DNA of 64,000 nt from positions 62,001 to 126,000 of the forward strand of contig CAVZUA010000010.1 of NCBI GenBank assembly GCA_963778385.1, given 5' to 3'. The notes beneath the pieces were generated by a model. It saw only the letters and a list, made by a program, of their open reading frames with translations. It ran no database searches and had not been told where the DNA came from. This DNA comes from DATARH01 sp963778385 (GTDB lineage Bacteria; Pseudomonadota; Alphaproteobacteria; ATCC43930; CGMCC-115725). Position 1 is the stretch's first letter. Every line of letters begins with the position of its first letter. This document shows, in pieces, positions 48,859 through 57,322 of the stretch. The position numbers and the translations under genes are program-made.

Positions 48859-49293
48859 ATGCCAGAAGCGCGACCCATGTCGGGAGCCGAACCACCGCTT
48901 ACCAGTCATAAACGTATTCTCGTTGTCGAGGACAACGAGTTGAACATGAAATTGCTCAACGACGTCCTCGAGGCGCACGGCTACGAGGTGTTGTCGACCG
49001 GTCGCGGCGCGGTTGCGGTGGAATGGGCACGGGAATACCGGCCGGACCTCATCCTGATGGATTTGCAGCTTCCCGACCTGTCCGGGCTCGAAGCCACCCA
49101 ACAGCTCAAGGCCGACGCGAAAACCAGCGATATTCCGGTAATTGCGGTGACTGCCTTCGCGATGGCCGGCGACGAAAGGAAAGCCCTCGATCACGGCTGC
49201 GATGCTTATGTCGCAAAGCCGATCGTGCTGAGGGATTTTCTTAATCTAATTGTCGGCTTCATAGGACAGGGGGACGGTCCGGAGTTGGCTTGA
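48859..49293 (+). CDS. divK: DivK-type single-domain response regulator
   Basis: A 144-aa receiver domain with no output domain. VVEDNELNMKLLNDVLEAHG, the phospho-acceptor Asp in DLILMDLQLPDLSGLE, VIAVTAFAMAGDE and YVAKPI closely match alphaproteobacterial DivK, which steers the CckA/CtrA cell-cycle phosphorelay through PleC and DivJ. An internal ATG at 48877 is an alternative start. The pleD gene that often follows divK is not here. Confidence 0.85.
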   Translation: MPEARPMSGAEPPLTSHKRILVVEDNELNMKLLNDVLEAHGYEVLSTGRGAVAVEWAREYRPDLILMDLQLPDLSGLEATQQLKADAKTSDIPVIAVTAFAMAGDERKALDHGCDAYVAKPIVLRDFLNLIVGFIGQGDGPELA

Positions 49294-49306
49294 TGGCAGG
49301 ATAGCG

Positions 49307-49681
49307 ATGGTGCAGGGACGAACAATACGACGCTGGGCAGTGACCGTAGCCGTCGCAGCAATCGGCGGCTTCGCGGTGCTGAACCCCGGTGTCGTCAGGG
49401 CCTTTTACCAGGACATCTATCCCAACGATCCGGCGAAGCGGCAGGCGCTCGAACTGTGTTTCCTGCAGGACCACATGTTCAACCGGCTGGAATTGAGCGC
49501 GCGCGAAACCTGCTACAACCGCATGCTGCAGCCGCTGGGCGAGATTTCGACCAGCGAGACGCCGCAATCGCCGACCGCGAACCTCGTCGATCTGCGGAGC
49601 GCGGCCGGCGCAGGCCGGCAACCGCGCAACGATATCCGGCGCCTGGAGCAGAACGAGCACCCGCCGCGCTCGCCGCAATAG
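49307..49681 (+). CDS. Membrane-anchored protein of unknown function
   Basis: A 124-aa protein with an N-terminal hydrophobic segment (WAVTVAVAAIGGFAVLNPG) and a soluble part containing two Cys (ALELCFLQDHMFNRLELSAR, ETCYNRML), followed by a disordered tail. It starts 13 bp after divK on the same strand. I recognise no family; the Cys pair may form a disulphide in the periplasm. Confidence 0.65.
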   Translation: MVQGRTIRRWAVTVAVAAIGGFAVLNPGVVRAFYQDIYPNDPAKRQALELCFLQDHMFNRLELSARETCYNRMLQPLGEISTSETPQSPTANLVDLRSAAGAGRQPRNDIRRLEQNEHPPRSPQ

Positions 49682-49800
49682 GCGGCATTCCGCCGTCTTT
49701 TCCAGACATCGCGCGGAGCGATCGCAGCGCCGTCCTTTCCGTCGCCGAGCGGGCGGGGTAACGTCGGGGCGCCATTCAACGCCGCGCGGGTCGCGTTTTG

Positions 49801-50442
49801 ATGAAACTCTTCGGTTTTTTCCGCTCGTCGGCCGCCTTCCGCGTGCGGATTGCGCTGAACCTCAAGGGCCTTGCCTATGAGGACGCGTTCATCCATCTGC
49901 GGCGCGGCGACCAGCGCGGCGCGGATTATCTCGGGGTCAACCCGCAGGGGCTGGTGCCGGCGCTGGAGATCGACGGGGATACGCTGATCCAGTCGATGGC
50001 GATCGCCGAGTATCTCGACGAGACGCATCCCGAGCCGCCGTTCCTGCCGGCCGATCCGCCGGGCCGCGCGCGAGTGCGTGCGCTCGCGGCGATTGTCGCC
50101 TGCGACATCCATCCCATTAACAACCTGCGGGTCTTGCGCTATTTGACGCGCTCGCTCGGCCACGACCAGCAGGCGGTCGAGACCTGGTACAATCATTGGA
50201 TCGCCACCGGCTTCGAGGCGTTAGAGCGATTGCTGAGCGGGGACCGGGCGACCGGCGAGTTCTGCCACGGCGACCGGCCGGGCCTCGCCGATATCGCCCT
50301 GGCGCCGCAGGTGGTCAATTCGGAGCGTTACCAGCTCGATCTGTCGCCCTACCCAACAATCACGCGGATCTATCGCAATTGCATGCAGCTCGACGCCTTC
50401 GCCGCCGCTCATCCGAGCAACCAGCCCGATCGTGATGATTGA
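49801..50442 (+). CDS. maiA: Maleylacetoacetate isomerase (zeta-class GST)
   Basis: A 213-aa GST-fold enzyme. SSAAFRVRIALNLKGL is the zeta-class glutathione-site motif (SSCSxRVRIAL in the family, with the Cys replaced by Ala here), then NPQGLVPAL, QSMAIAEYLDETHPEPP and DIHPINNLRVL. It isomerises maleylacetoacetate in tyrosine breakdown; no other tyrosine catabolism gene is in the window. The loss of the motif Cys could lower activity or mark a related isomerase. Confidence 0.85.
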   Translation: MKLFGFFRSSAAFRVRIALNLKGLAYEDAFIHLRRGDQRGADYLGVNPQGLVPALEIDGDTLIQSMAIAEYLDETHPEPPFLPADPPGRARVRALAAIVACDIHPINNLRVLRYLTRSLGHDQQAVETWYNHWIATGFEALERLLSGDRATGEFCHGDRPGLADIALAPQVVNSERYQLDLSPYPTITRIYRNCMQLDAFAAAHPSNQPDRDD

Positions 50443-51838
50443 TGGGCACAATCATCGAGCGGGCATCGTGACAAGCCGCCGCCGCCGCACTTGGCGCGAC
50501 CTGTGCTGCTCGCCACGCGCGCTCGCCTATGTCGTCGTCTTCTCCGCTGCGCTGGTGGTGAATGGCTGCCGCGGCGTGGCGGCGGACGATTCCGCCGGCG
50601 GAACGATCAGCCAGGGCGATCTCGACCTCATTCAGCGCACGATGAAGGAGGTGCAGAAGAGCTATGTCGAGCCGGTGAAGCCGGGCGAACTCACCACCGG
50701 CGCGCTCAAGGGCATGCTGACCCGGTTGGACCCACATTCCGACTATATGGACGAGCGCGAGTTTCGCGACCTGATGGCGACGACGAGCGGCCAGTTTGGC
50801 GGCGTCGGCATCGAGATCTCCGTCGATGACGGCGTGCCCCAGGTGATCTCGGCGATCGAGGGCACGCCGGCGGCGACGGCGGGGCTCAATCCCGGCGACC
50901 GCATCACCAAGGCCGACGGGCAGGCGCTCGTGGGCATGGATATCGAGGAGGTCGTCCGCAAGCTGCGCGGCGCGCCGGGCACGCCGGTGATGCTGACCAT
51001 CGTGCGCAGCGGCCGCCCGGCCTTCGACGTCAAGATCACCCGGGCGATCATCAAGGTCGACTCGGTGAAGGCCAAGATGCAGGCCGGGAAAGTCGGCTAT
51101 GTGCGGATCAGCACGTTCGACGAAAACACCGCCACCCAACTGCGCGCGGCGATCGGCCGGTTCAGGCAGGAGGCGGGCAGCAACCTCACCGGCTTTGTCC
51201 TCGATCTGCGCAACGACGCCGGCGGGCTGCTCGACGCGGCGGTCGAGGCGGCTGCCGATTTCCTCGATACCGGCACGGTGGTCTCAACGCGCGGCCGCGA
51301 ACCCGACGAGAACCGCATCTACGAGGCGGCGCCCAACGGCGACCTCATCCGCGGCGTACCGATGGTGGTGCTGATCAACGGCGCTTCCGCTTCAGCCTCC
51401 GAGATCGTCGCCGGCGCGCTGCAGGACAACCGGCGCGCCGCGATCCTCGGCACCCGCAGCTTTGGCAAGGGCTCGGTGCAGAGCATCATTCCGATCGAGA
51501 ACCACGGCGCGCTGCGCCTGACGACGGCGCTTTACTACACGCCATCCGGGCGCTCGATCCAGGGGCAGGGGATCACACCGGACCAGGTGCTGACGCTGCC
51601 CAAGGATCAGCAGGTAGCGAATGCGCTGGTGACGTATGAGAGCGATCTTTACGGGTCGCTCAAGGCGACCGGCGCGCTGGCCCCGACCAAGCCCAACGCC
51701 GCCCCATCGGGAGCGAGCGGGCCGCTCTCGGCCGACCACCCGATCAACCCCTCGGTGCTCGGCACGCCGCAGGACGCCCAGCTGATCGCCGCGCTCGACT
51801 ACCTGAAGAAACATCCGCGTACCGCCGCAGCACGGTAA
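50432..51838 (+). CDS. S41 C-terminal processing protease with PDZ domain
   Basis: A 468-aa exported protease. A membrane anchor or lipoprotein-like segment (YVVVFSAALVVNGCRG) is followed by the S41 N-terminal helical part, a PDZ domain (GVGIEISVDDGVPQVISAIE, GLNPGDRI), and the catalytic Ser/Lys dyad in ASASASEIVAGALQD and GTRSFGKGSVQ. CtpA-type enzymes trim periplasmic proteins and control murein hydrolases. Several starts are open (50432 GTG, 50435 ATG, 50468 GTG); the first overlaps maiA. Confidence 0.9.
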   Translation: MMIDGHNHRAGIVTSRRRRTWRDLCCSPRALAYVVVFSAALVVNGCRGVAADDSAGGTISQGDLDLIQRTMKEVQKSYVEPVKPGELTTGALKGMLTRLDPHSDYMDEREFRDLMATTSGQFGGVGIEISVDDGVPQVISAIEGTPAATAGLNPGDRITKADGQALVGMDIEEVVRKLRGAPGTPVMLTIVRSGRPAFDVKITRAIIKVDSVKAKMQAGKVGYVRISTFDENTATQLRAAIGRFRQEAGSNLTGFVLDLRNDAGGLLDAAVEAAADFLDTGTVVSTRGREPDENRIYEAAPNGDLIRGVPMVVLINGASASASEIVAGALQDNRRAAILGTRSFGKGSVQSIIPIENHGALRLTTALYYTPSGRSIQGQGITPDQVLTLPKDQQVANALVTYESDLYGSLKATGALAPTKPNAAPSGASGPLSADHPINPSVLGTPQDAQLIAALDYLKKHPRTAAAR

Positions 51839-51869
51839 GCCAAGCCGGTGCGAGCCGGCGGCAACTCGG

Positions 51870-51919
51870 CCCCCACCCTGACCCTCCGCCGCTGGCGGGG
51901 GAGGGTCAGGGTGGGGTGG
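51870..51919. repeat. Dispersed palindromic repeat, family E copy
   Basis: CCCCCACCCTGACCCTCCGC pairs with GGGGGAGGGTCAGGGTGGGG around a CGCTGGCG turn, a near-perfect 50-bp palindrome between the convergent ctpA-type and MetX-like genes. Likely a bidirectional terminator. Confidence 0.8.
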
Positions 51920-51924
51920 CGCGG

Positions 51925-53016
51925 CTACAGCCGCGCCATCAGCGGCGCGAGGAACTCGCGCAGGGTCGGTGACCATTTGGCGTGCTCGGGGCCGGCGGAA
52001 CTGTGGCCGAGATCGCTGTCGAGCTCGAAAAAGCGTGCCTCGACCCCGGCAGCGGCGAGCGCGTCCATCACCGCCGGCGCGATCTTTGGCGGGAACAGAT
52101 TATCGGTGCGGCACAGGATGTAGAGCACCTTGGCCTTGATCTTGGCGAAATCCGGCCGCGTGTCGAAGCCGAGCAGCGCGCGGCGCAGGATGATCAGCGA
52201 ATGCGCATCCCATTTCGCGGCCCAGGCGGCGGCCTGTTCGCGGATCGCCGCCTCGCGCTCGGCGGGGTCGGGGTAGCGCGGCGTCAGGTTGGCGTCGATC
52301 CCATAGCGCTTCAGCGTCTCGACCCGGATATCGGTCAGCGCCTGGCGCGGACCCGCCGTGTGGTAGTAGTGGCCGCCATGCCAATTCGGGTCGACGGCGA
52401 GCTTGGCGGTCACCTCGGCCAGCTGTTTGTCAGTGTTGGCCGACGCCCAGGGCGCGGTGTTGACCGCGACGATCGCGTCCATGAAACCCGGGTAGGCGAC
52501 CGCCCATTGGTACCCCTGGTAGCCGCCATAGGACGGGCCGGCGACCGCGACGAGATGCTGCACCCCCAGCGATTGCAGCAGGGCTTTTTGCGCCGCGACG
52601 ATGTCGCGGATCGTGATGTTCGGGAAATCGGGACCGTAAGGCTGGCCGGTCTTGGGGTTGCGGCTCGCCGCGTTGGTCGAGCCGAACGACGAGCCCAGCA
52701 TGTTGGACGCCACGACAAACAGCTTGTCGGTGTCGATCGCCTTGCCCGGACCGATCAGCCCGTCCCACGAGCCGGGCTGGCCGCCATTCGCCGGGTTGCG
52801 CCCGGCGGCGCGATGGCTGCCGGTGAAGCCGTGCGTGATCAGCACCGCGTTTCGCCCGCCATTTGGACTATTGGGGGGTGCCAGCTTGCCGTAGGTCTCG
52901 TAAGCGATGACCACCTCGGGCATCACCTCGCCGTTGGTCAGGCGGAAATCCCGCAGCGTGAAGAATTGGTCCTCGACCGTGCCGAGATCGCGTATCGCGG
53001 GCGATGCTCCATCCAT
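51925..53016 (-). CDS. Homoserine O-acetyltransferase-like alpha/beta hydrolase
   Basis: A 363-aa MetX-related protein: VVIAYETYGKLAPPNSPNGG, THGFTGSHRAAG, PDFPNITIRDIVAAQKALLQ and the final DSDLGHSSAGPEHAKW. The nucleophile elbow reads GPSYGG rather than the GGSMGG of biosynthetic MetX, so acetyl-homoserine synthesis is uncertain and another acyl transfer or hydrolysis is possible. AGGAGG precedes ATG 53016. I see no SAM-II riboswitch upstream. Confidence 0.82.
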   Translation of the reverse strand: MDGASPAIRDLGTVEDQFFTLRDFRLTNGEVMPEVVIAYETYGKLAPPNSPNGGRNAVLITHGFTGSHRAAGRNPANGGQPGSWDGLIGPGKAIDTDKLFVVASNMLGSSFGSTNAASRNPKTGQPYGPDFPNITIRDIVAAQKALLQSLGVQHLVAVAGPSYGGYQGYQWAVAYPGFMDAIVAVNTAPWASANTDKQLAEVTAKLAVDPNWHGGHYYHTAGPRQALTDIRVETLKRYGIDANLTPRYPDPAEREAAIREQAAAWAAKWDAHSLIILRRALLGFDTRPDFAKIKAKVLYILCRTDNLFPPKIAPAVMDALAAAGVEARFFELDSDLGHSSAGPEHAKWSPTLREFLAPLMARL

Positions 53017-53172
53017 GCCGGCGTCCTCCTGATGATGTCTTGCGCGGATTGTGGCACGGCGCTTTCGCCGCTGTCACCGCCCTGGGTTTCTTGTTCCGGC
53101 GGTTTTCTGTTCCGGCGGCGGGCGGTTCGCGCTAAACCGCAGGTCGCGCTATCCCGCGCCCCAGGATCGACG

Positions 53173-53697
53173 ATGCGCCGCTGGTTGATGCTGCTGTCTT
53201 GCATGGTCGCGCTCGCCGCTTGCGCCGGCGCGCCGCCGCCGGGGGCGGGCACGCCGCAGTCCGGCGTGACGGCGCGATTTCCGCCCGGCGGCGTCGCCGG
53301 CGTGATCAGGGTCGATGTGATTGATCCGTTCCCGCTGCGCGCCGCCGCGCTGGTGGCGCCGGACGGCACCGCGACGCCCGCGAGCTGGCTCGACGTCAGC
53401 GCCAATCCCACGCGGCTCGCTGGCGCGGCCTCGATGTCCGATCCGTGGCGGCCGAGCAGTCTCGGCACCAACGGTCTCAACCCGCTGCCCAGCGGCCCGA
53501 CGGACCCGGCGCTCCGCGCTCGCAACCAGCTGCTGCTGACCGCCTCGACGGCGGACCTTACTGTGTCCGATCCGGTGGCGTACCAGCGCGATTGGCAGGG
53601 CTACAGGATCAGACTCAGCTTCGCGGCGGCCGGCGACCAGCTCGAAATCCGCGACATTCCCGGCCCGGCGCCACCGCCGGAGAAGACCGGAAGTTAG
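53173..53697 (+). CDS. Lipoprotein of unknown function
   Basis: A 174-aa protein: LSCMVALAACAGAPPPGAG carries a lipobox, and the mature domain contains VIRVDVIDPFPLRAAALVAP and YQRDWQGYRIRLSFAAAGDQ, a beta-rich pattern. No family recognised. Divergent from the MetX-like gene. Confidence 0.65.
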   Translation: MRRWLMLLSCMVALAACAGAPPPGAGTPQSGVTARFPPGGVAGVIRVDVIDPFPLRAAALVAPDGTATPASWLDVSANPTRLAGAASMSDPWRPSSLGTNGLNPLPSGPTDPALRARNQLLLTASTADLTVSDPVAYQRDWQGYRIRLSFAAAGDQLEIRDIPGPAPPPEKTGS

Positions 53698-53730
53698 GCA
53701 GATCTTTTTTGAAAGGTGCTCCGCTAACCG

Positions 53731-53821
53731 CCTTGGCCGGGCTTGACCCGGCCATCCACGTCTTCCCGTTCCGACGTCCGCGAATGAAGACGTGGACCCC
53801 CGGGCCAAGCCCGGGGGAGAC
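53731..53821. repeat. Dispersed palindromic repeat, family A copy 2
   Basis: First 30 bases identical to 5241-5270; right arm ACGTGGACCCCCGGGCCAAG then CCCGGGGG. Inner hairpin TCTTCCCGTTCCGACG region differs from copy 1. Lies between convergent lipoprotein and folE genes. Confidence 0.8.
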
Positions 53822-53854
53822 GAATTCAAATGGCGATTGGAGGCCTTGGTCCCG

Positions 53855-54478
53855 CTAGACGTTGGTGCAGGAATTGCCGGCGGGGGTGCCGATCATCGAC
53901 AGCACCTCGCGGCGGGTCGTGGCGTCGGTGCGGAACACGCCGAGCATGCGGCTCGTCACCATGCTGACGCCGGGCTTATGGACGCCGCGCGTCGTCATGC
54001 ATTGATGCGACGCCTCGATCACTACGGCGACCCCCTTCGGCTGCAGCACCTCGCTGATAGTATTGGCGATCTCGGCGGTCATCTTTTCCTGGATCTGCAG
54101 CCGCTTGGCATAGACCTCGACGAGCCGCGCCAGCTTCGAGATGCCGACGACCCGGTTCGACGGCAGATAGGCGACATGCGCCTTGCCGATGATCGGCGCC
54201 AGGTGGTGCTCGCAATGCGACTCGAAACGGATGTCCTTCAACAGGACGATCTCGTCATAGCCGGAGATTTCCTCGAAGGTGCGGTGCAGCAGCTGCACCG
54301 GGTCCTCGCCGTAGCCGCTGAAGAATTCCTGGTAGGCGCGCACCACCCGGTCCGGCGTGCCGAGCAGCCCCTCGCGCTGCGGGTCGTCGCCGGCCCAGCG
54401 GAGGAGCGTGCGCACCGCATCCATCGCCTGCTCGCGCGTGGGGCGTACCGTCGTGATCGGTTTGGCGATATCATTCAT
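53855..54478 (-). CDS. folE: GTP cyclohydrolase I
   Basis: A 207-aa enzyme opening folate synthesis. GLLGTPDRVVRAYQEFFSGY, zinc ligands in ESHCEHHLAPIIGKAHVAYL and SHQCMTTRGVHK, and SRMLGVFRTD are diagnostic. Start ATG 54478 (MNDIAKPITTV). apaG lies upstream on the same strand. Confidence 0.96.
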   Translation of the reverse strand: MNDIAKPITTVRPTREQAMDAVRTLLRWAGDDPQREGLLGTPDRVVRAYQEFFSGYGEDPVQLLHRTFEEISGYDEIVLLKDIRFESHCEHHLAPIIGKAHVAYLPSNRVVGISKLARLVEVYAKRLQIQEKMTAEIANTISEVLQPKGVAVVIEASHQCMTTRGVHKPGVSMVTSRMLGVFRTDATTRREVLSMIGTPAGNSCTNV

Positions 54479-54530
54479 GGATTGTCTCTTTCCGGCCGGC
54501 ACGGTCGGGGTAGGCCGGCGCTGTGGTGTT

Positions 54531-54953
54531 CTAGTTGAGGCGCCGCGGGTGCTGCGGGCTGTCGGCCGCGATCGGGATATGCGCCGGCCGGTCGAGCGAG
54601 AAGGCGGGGACGCGGATCAGGAAACGCTCGCCCGACGGTGTTTCCATCTCGTAATCGCCGACCATGAACCCCGACGGGGTCGCCAGCGGACACGAACTTG
54701 TGTACTCGAAGCTCTGCCCCGGCTCGAGCACCGGCTGCTCGCCGACGACGCCCGGACCACGCACCTCCTGCGGGCGGCCGAGCTCGTCGGTGATCCGCCA
54801 ATGCCGGTTGCGCAGCTGTACGGTCTCCGCACCTTCGTTCTCGATCCGCACGTGATAGGCCCAGACATAGTGGCTGTTGGCCGGGTCCGAATGCTGATCG
54901 AGGTAGAACGGCCGGACCGTTACGGTGATCGAGCGGGTGGTTTCCGAATACAT
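54531..54953 (-). CDS. apaG: ApaG domain protein
   Basis: A 140-aa immunoglobulin-like fold protein. TVRPFYLDQHSDPANSHYVW, YHVRIENEGAETVQLRNRHW, VRGPGVVGEQPVLEPGQSFE and GFMVGDYEM are the ApaG core. Bacterial ApaG is linked to divalent cation tolerance and Ap4A metabolism, by genetics rather than known chemistry. Upstream of folE with a 52-bp gap. Confidence 0.94.
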   Translation of the reverse strand: MYSETTRSITVTVRPFYLDQHSDPANSHYVWAYHVRIENEGAETVQLRNRHWRITDELGRPQEVRGPGVVGEQPVLEPGQSFEYTSSCPLATPSGFMVGDYEMETPSGERFLIRVPAFSLDRPAHIPIAADSPQHPRRLN

Positions 54954-55037
54954 ATCAATGAGCTTCCGCGACTTTCCTGGGCTTCCTTAAGCGCGAACAA
55001 TGTCGGGTGTGCGGCCGATCCCGTCAAGCTTGGCCAC

Positions 55038-55910
55038 TCAGCCGGGCGCGAGCAGGGCCAGCACCTTCTCGTCCGGCTTGCGGCCGCCGTCCGGGCTGAT
55101 CGCCTGGATACAGATATGGTCGGCGCCGGCATCCCAATGCTGCTGCAGGCGCGCGCGGATCTTGCCCTCGTCGCCCCAGGCGACATTCTCGTCGATCAGC
55201 CGGTCCGAGCCGCCGCCGGCGAGATCGTCCTCGCTATAGCCGAGCCAGCGCCAATTGTTGAGGTAGTTGTCGAGCCGCAGGTAATTCGCGAGCGCCTCTC
55301 GGCCGAGCGCACGCGCCTTCGCCGCATCGGTCTCCAGCAACACCCAGACCTCGGGGCAGAGCAGCTTGCCGGGGCCGAGAATTTGCCGTGCCTGATGCGT
55401 GTGCTCGGGCGTGACACAGTAGGGATGTGCGCCGTCGGCGTGGCTCGCCGACAGCGCCAGCATCCGCGGGCGCAGCGCGGCGAGGATGGTCAGCGGCTTT
55501 TCCCCCGGCTGCGGAGCGCCGTAAGGGGCCGCGTTCATGGCATCGAGATAGGTGCGCATCGTCGCGATCGGCTTGCCATAGGTGTGACCGCGGACGCCCT
55601 CGACCGACGGCACGTGCGACACCCCGATCCCCAGGAGGAACCGGCCGCCCGACTGCTCGGCCAGCGCGCGCTGGCCGTTGGCCATCGCCATCGCGTCGCG
55701 CGCATAGATATTGGCGATGCCCGGCGCCACGACGAGCTTGCTGGTGTTGGCGAGCAGCCAGGACGAATGCACCATCACATCGCGGCCTCGGCTTTCCGGC
55801 ATCCATAGCGCCGCATAGCCCCAACCCTCGACCCGCTTGGCAAAGGCCGCGCCTTCCGCCGCGGTCATCGTATCCATCGCCGCCCACACGCCGAGCTTGC
55901 CGAGTTTCAT
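55038..55910 (-). CDS. LLM-class flavin-dependent oxidoreductase
   Basis: A 290-aa TIM-barrel protein of the F420-dependent type: WGYAALWMPESRGRDVMVHS, GRFLLGIGVSHVPSVEGVRG and ALSASHADGAHPYCVTPEHT. It belongs to the group annotated as TIGR03620-like oxidoreductases; the substrate is unknown. ATG 55910 lies behind GGAGGAG-like bases (revcomp of GCTCCTCCC). A second family member occurs at 12661-13581. Confidence 0.87.
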   Translation of the reverse strand: MKLGKLGVWAAMDTMTAAEGAAFAKRVEGWGYAALWMPESRGRDVMVHSSWLLANTSKLVVAPGIANIYARDAMAMANGQRALAEQSGGRFLLGIGVSHVPSVEGVRGHTYGKPIATMRTYLDAMNAAPYGAPQPGEKPLTILAALRPRMLALSASHADGAHPYCVTPEHTHQARQILGPGKLLCPEVWVLLETDAAKARALGREALANYLRLDNYLNNWRWLGYSEDDLAGGGSDRLIDENVAWGDEGKIRARLQQHWDAGADHICIQAISPDGGRKPDEKVLALLAPG

Positions 55911-55976
55911 GCGCCGCTCCTCCCGATGCTGTCCTATCTTAGCCGGGTCGTTCCCATCAAAAGCATCAAAAACGAA

Positions 55977-56057
55977 CGCTCCCCGGCGCAAGCCGGGGTC
56001 CACTTTTCGGCGCCCACGCCGGCTGAAGAGTGGGTCCCGGCTTTCGCCGGGAAGCGG
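55977..56057. repeat. Dispersed palindromic repeat, family C copy 3
   Basis: GCTCCCCGGCGCAAGCCGGG ... GGGTCCCGGCTTTCGCCGGG with a CCACTTTTCGGC spacer, highly similar to 33900-33980. In the divergent gap between the LLM oxidoreductase and MFS transporter genes. Confidence 0.8.
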
Positions 56058-56125
56058 AACAAGAAGCTGCGTTAATGAGGTGCCCCTTGTTCCGGGCGCG
56101 GCGGACGCCTATCACCTTGAGACCC

Positions 56126-57307
56126 ATGCCCGTCCTTTTTCTCATCGTCCTTATCGACCTGATCGGGTTCGGTCTCGTGATCCCGCTGCTGCCGTTTTAC
56201 GCGGAGCGGTTTTCGGCGACGCCGCAAGAAGTCACGGTATTGATGGCGACGTTCTCGGCGATGCAGACGCTCGCCGCGCCGATCTGGGGGCGGCTCAGCG
56301 ACCGGGCCGGACGGCGTCCGGTGCTGATGGTCAGCATGGCTGCCGCGGCGCTCGCCTATCTCTGGATGGCCTTCGCCGATGCGCTGTGGATGCTGTTCGC
56401 AGCCCGCGCGTTGGCCGGGATATGCGCTGGCAACATCGGCGCCGCACAAGCCTATATCGCCGACGTGACGCCGCCCGAGAAGCGGGCGCACGGCATGGGG
56501 ATGATTGGCGCCGCGTTCGGGCTGGGGTTCATCATCGGACCGGCGCTGGGCGGCGTTGTCGCCGGCCACAACACGGCGACCGCCGATTTGCGCACGCCAG
56601 GCCTCATCGCCTGCGGTTTGTCGCTGGTCGCGCTGCTCGGCGTGCTTGTCGTCTTGAAGGAGAGCCTGCCGGCGGGACTGCCGCCGCGGCCGCGCAAGGG
56701 CCGCATCGCGGCGCTGCGCGATGCGCTGGCGCGCAAGAGCCTGGCCCGGCTGCTGGTGGTGTTCTTTCTCGCGATCGTCGCCTTTGGCGGGATGGAAGCG
56801 ACCTTCGCGCTGTGGGCCATGGCGCAGTTCAACTATGGGCCGGCGCAGATCGGCTACATCTTCACCTATATCGGCGTGCTGTCAGCGGTCATGCAGGGCG
56901 GGCTGATCGGCCGGCTGACCGCGCGCTTCGGCGAGGAGAAGCTGCTGGTCGCCGGGCTGGCGCTGATCGCGCTGGGCTTGTTGGCGATACCGGCGGCGCA
57001 CGACCTGCCGATGCTGGTGGTCGCGGTGAGCTGCCTGGCGCTCGGCATGGGGGCGATGCAGCCCTCGCTCAACAGCCTCATCTCGCGCCGCGCCGGCGTC
57101 GACGAGCAGGGCGAGATTTTGGGTGTGGCCCAATCGGTGGCGAGCCTGTCGCGCGTGCTGGGACCGCTGCTCGCTGGCGCGCTGTTCGCCGGGTTGGGGC
57201 GGGACAGCCCGTTTCTCGCCGGCATGGTGCTGGTGGTCGCCGCCGCCGCGCTGAGCTGGCGACTGCCGCCGGCGACACCCTCCGCCGCCCCGCGGCCCGC
57301 CGAATGA
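56126..57307 (+). CDS. MFS transporter of the TCR/Tet type
   Basis: A 393-aa protein with about 12 transmembrane segments. The opening PVLFLIVLIDLIGFGLVIPL, LPFYAERF, motif A GRLSDRAGRRPVLM and AGNIGAAQAYIADVTPPEKR match the tetracycline-exporter-like DHA1 group. Chromosomal members usually export unknown compounds, so drug resistance should not be assumed. It ends 15 bp before the Atm1-type transporter gene. Confidence 0.88.
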   Translation: MPVLFLIVLIDLIGFGLVIPLLPFYAERFSATPQEVTVLMATFSAMQTLAAPIWGRLSDRAGRRPVLMVSMAAAALAYLWMAFADALWMLFAARALAGICAGNIGAAQAYIADVTPPEKRAHGMGMIGAAFGLGFIIGPALGGVVAGHNTATADLRTPGLIACGLSLVALLGVLVVLKESLPAGLPPRPRKGRIAALRDALARKSLARLLVVFFLAIVAFGGMEATFALWAMAQFNYGPAQIGYIFTYIGVLSAVMQGGLIGRLTARFGEEKLLVAGLALIALGLLAIPAAHDLPMLVVAVSCLALGMGAMQPSLNSLISRRAGVDEQGEILGVAQSVASLSRVLGPLLAGALFAGLGRDSPFLAGMVLVVAAAALSWRLPPATPSAAPRPAE

Positions 57308-57322
57308 GTCCTCAGAGCACGC

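Noticed and set aside
51982..53172. Upstream part of a 571-aa plus-strand ORF leading into the lipoprotein gene
   Set aside because: It is antisense to the MetX-like gene; the real start is the ATG at 53173 with a lipoprotein signal.
53017..53172. SAM-II riboswitch upstream of the MetX-like gene
   Set aside because: The conserved pseudoknot sequences are not present in either orientation.
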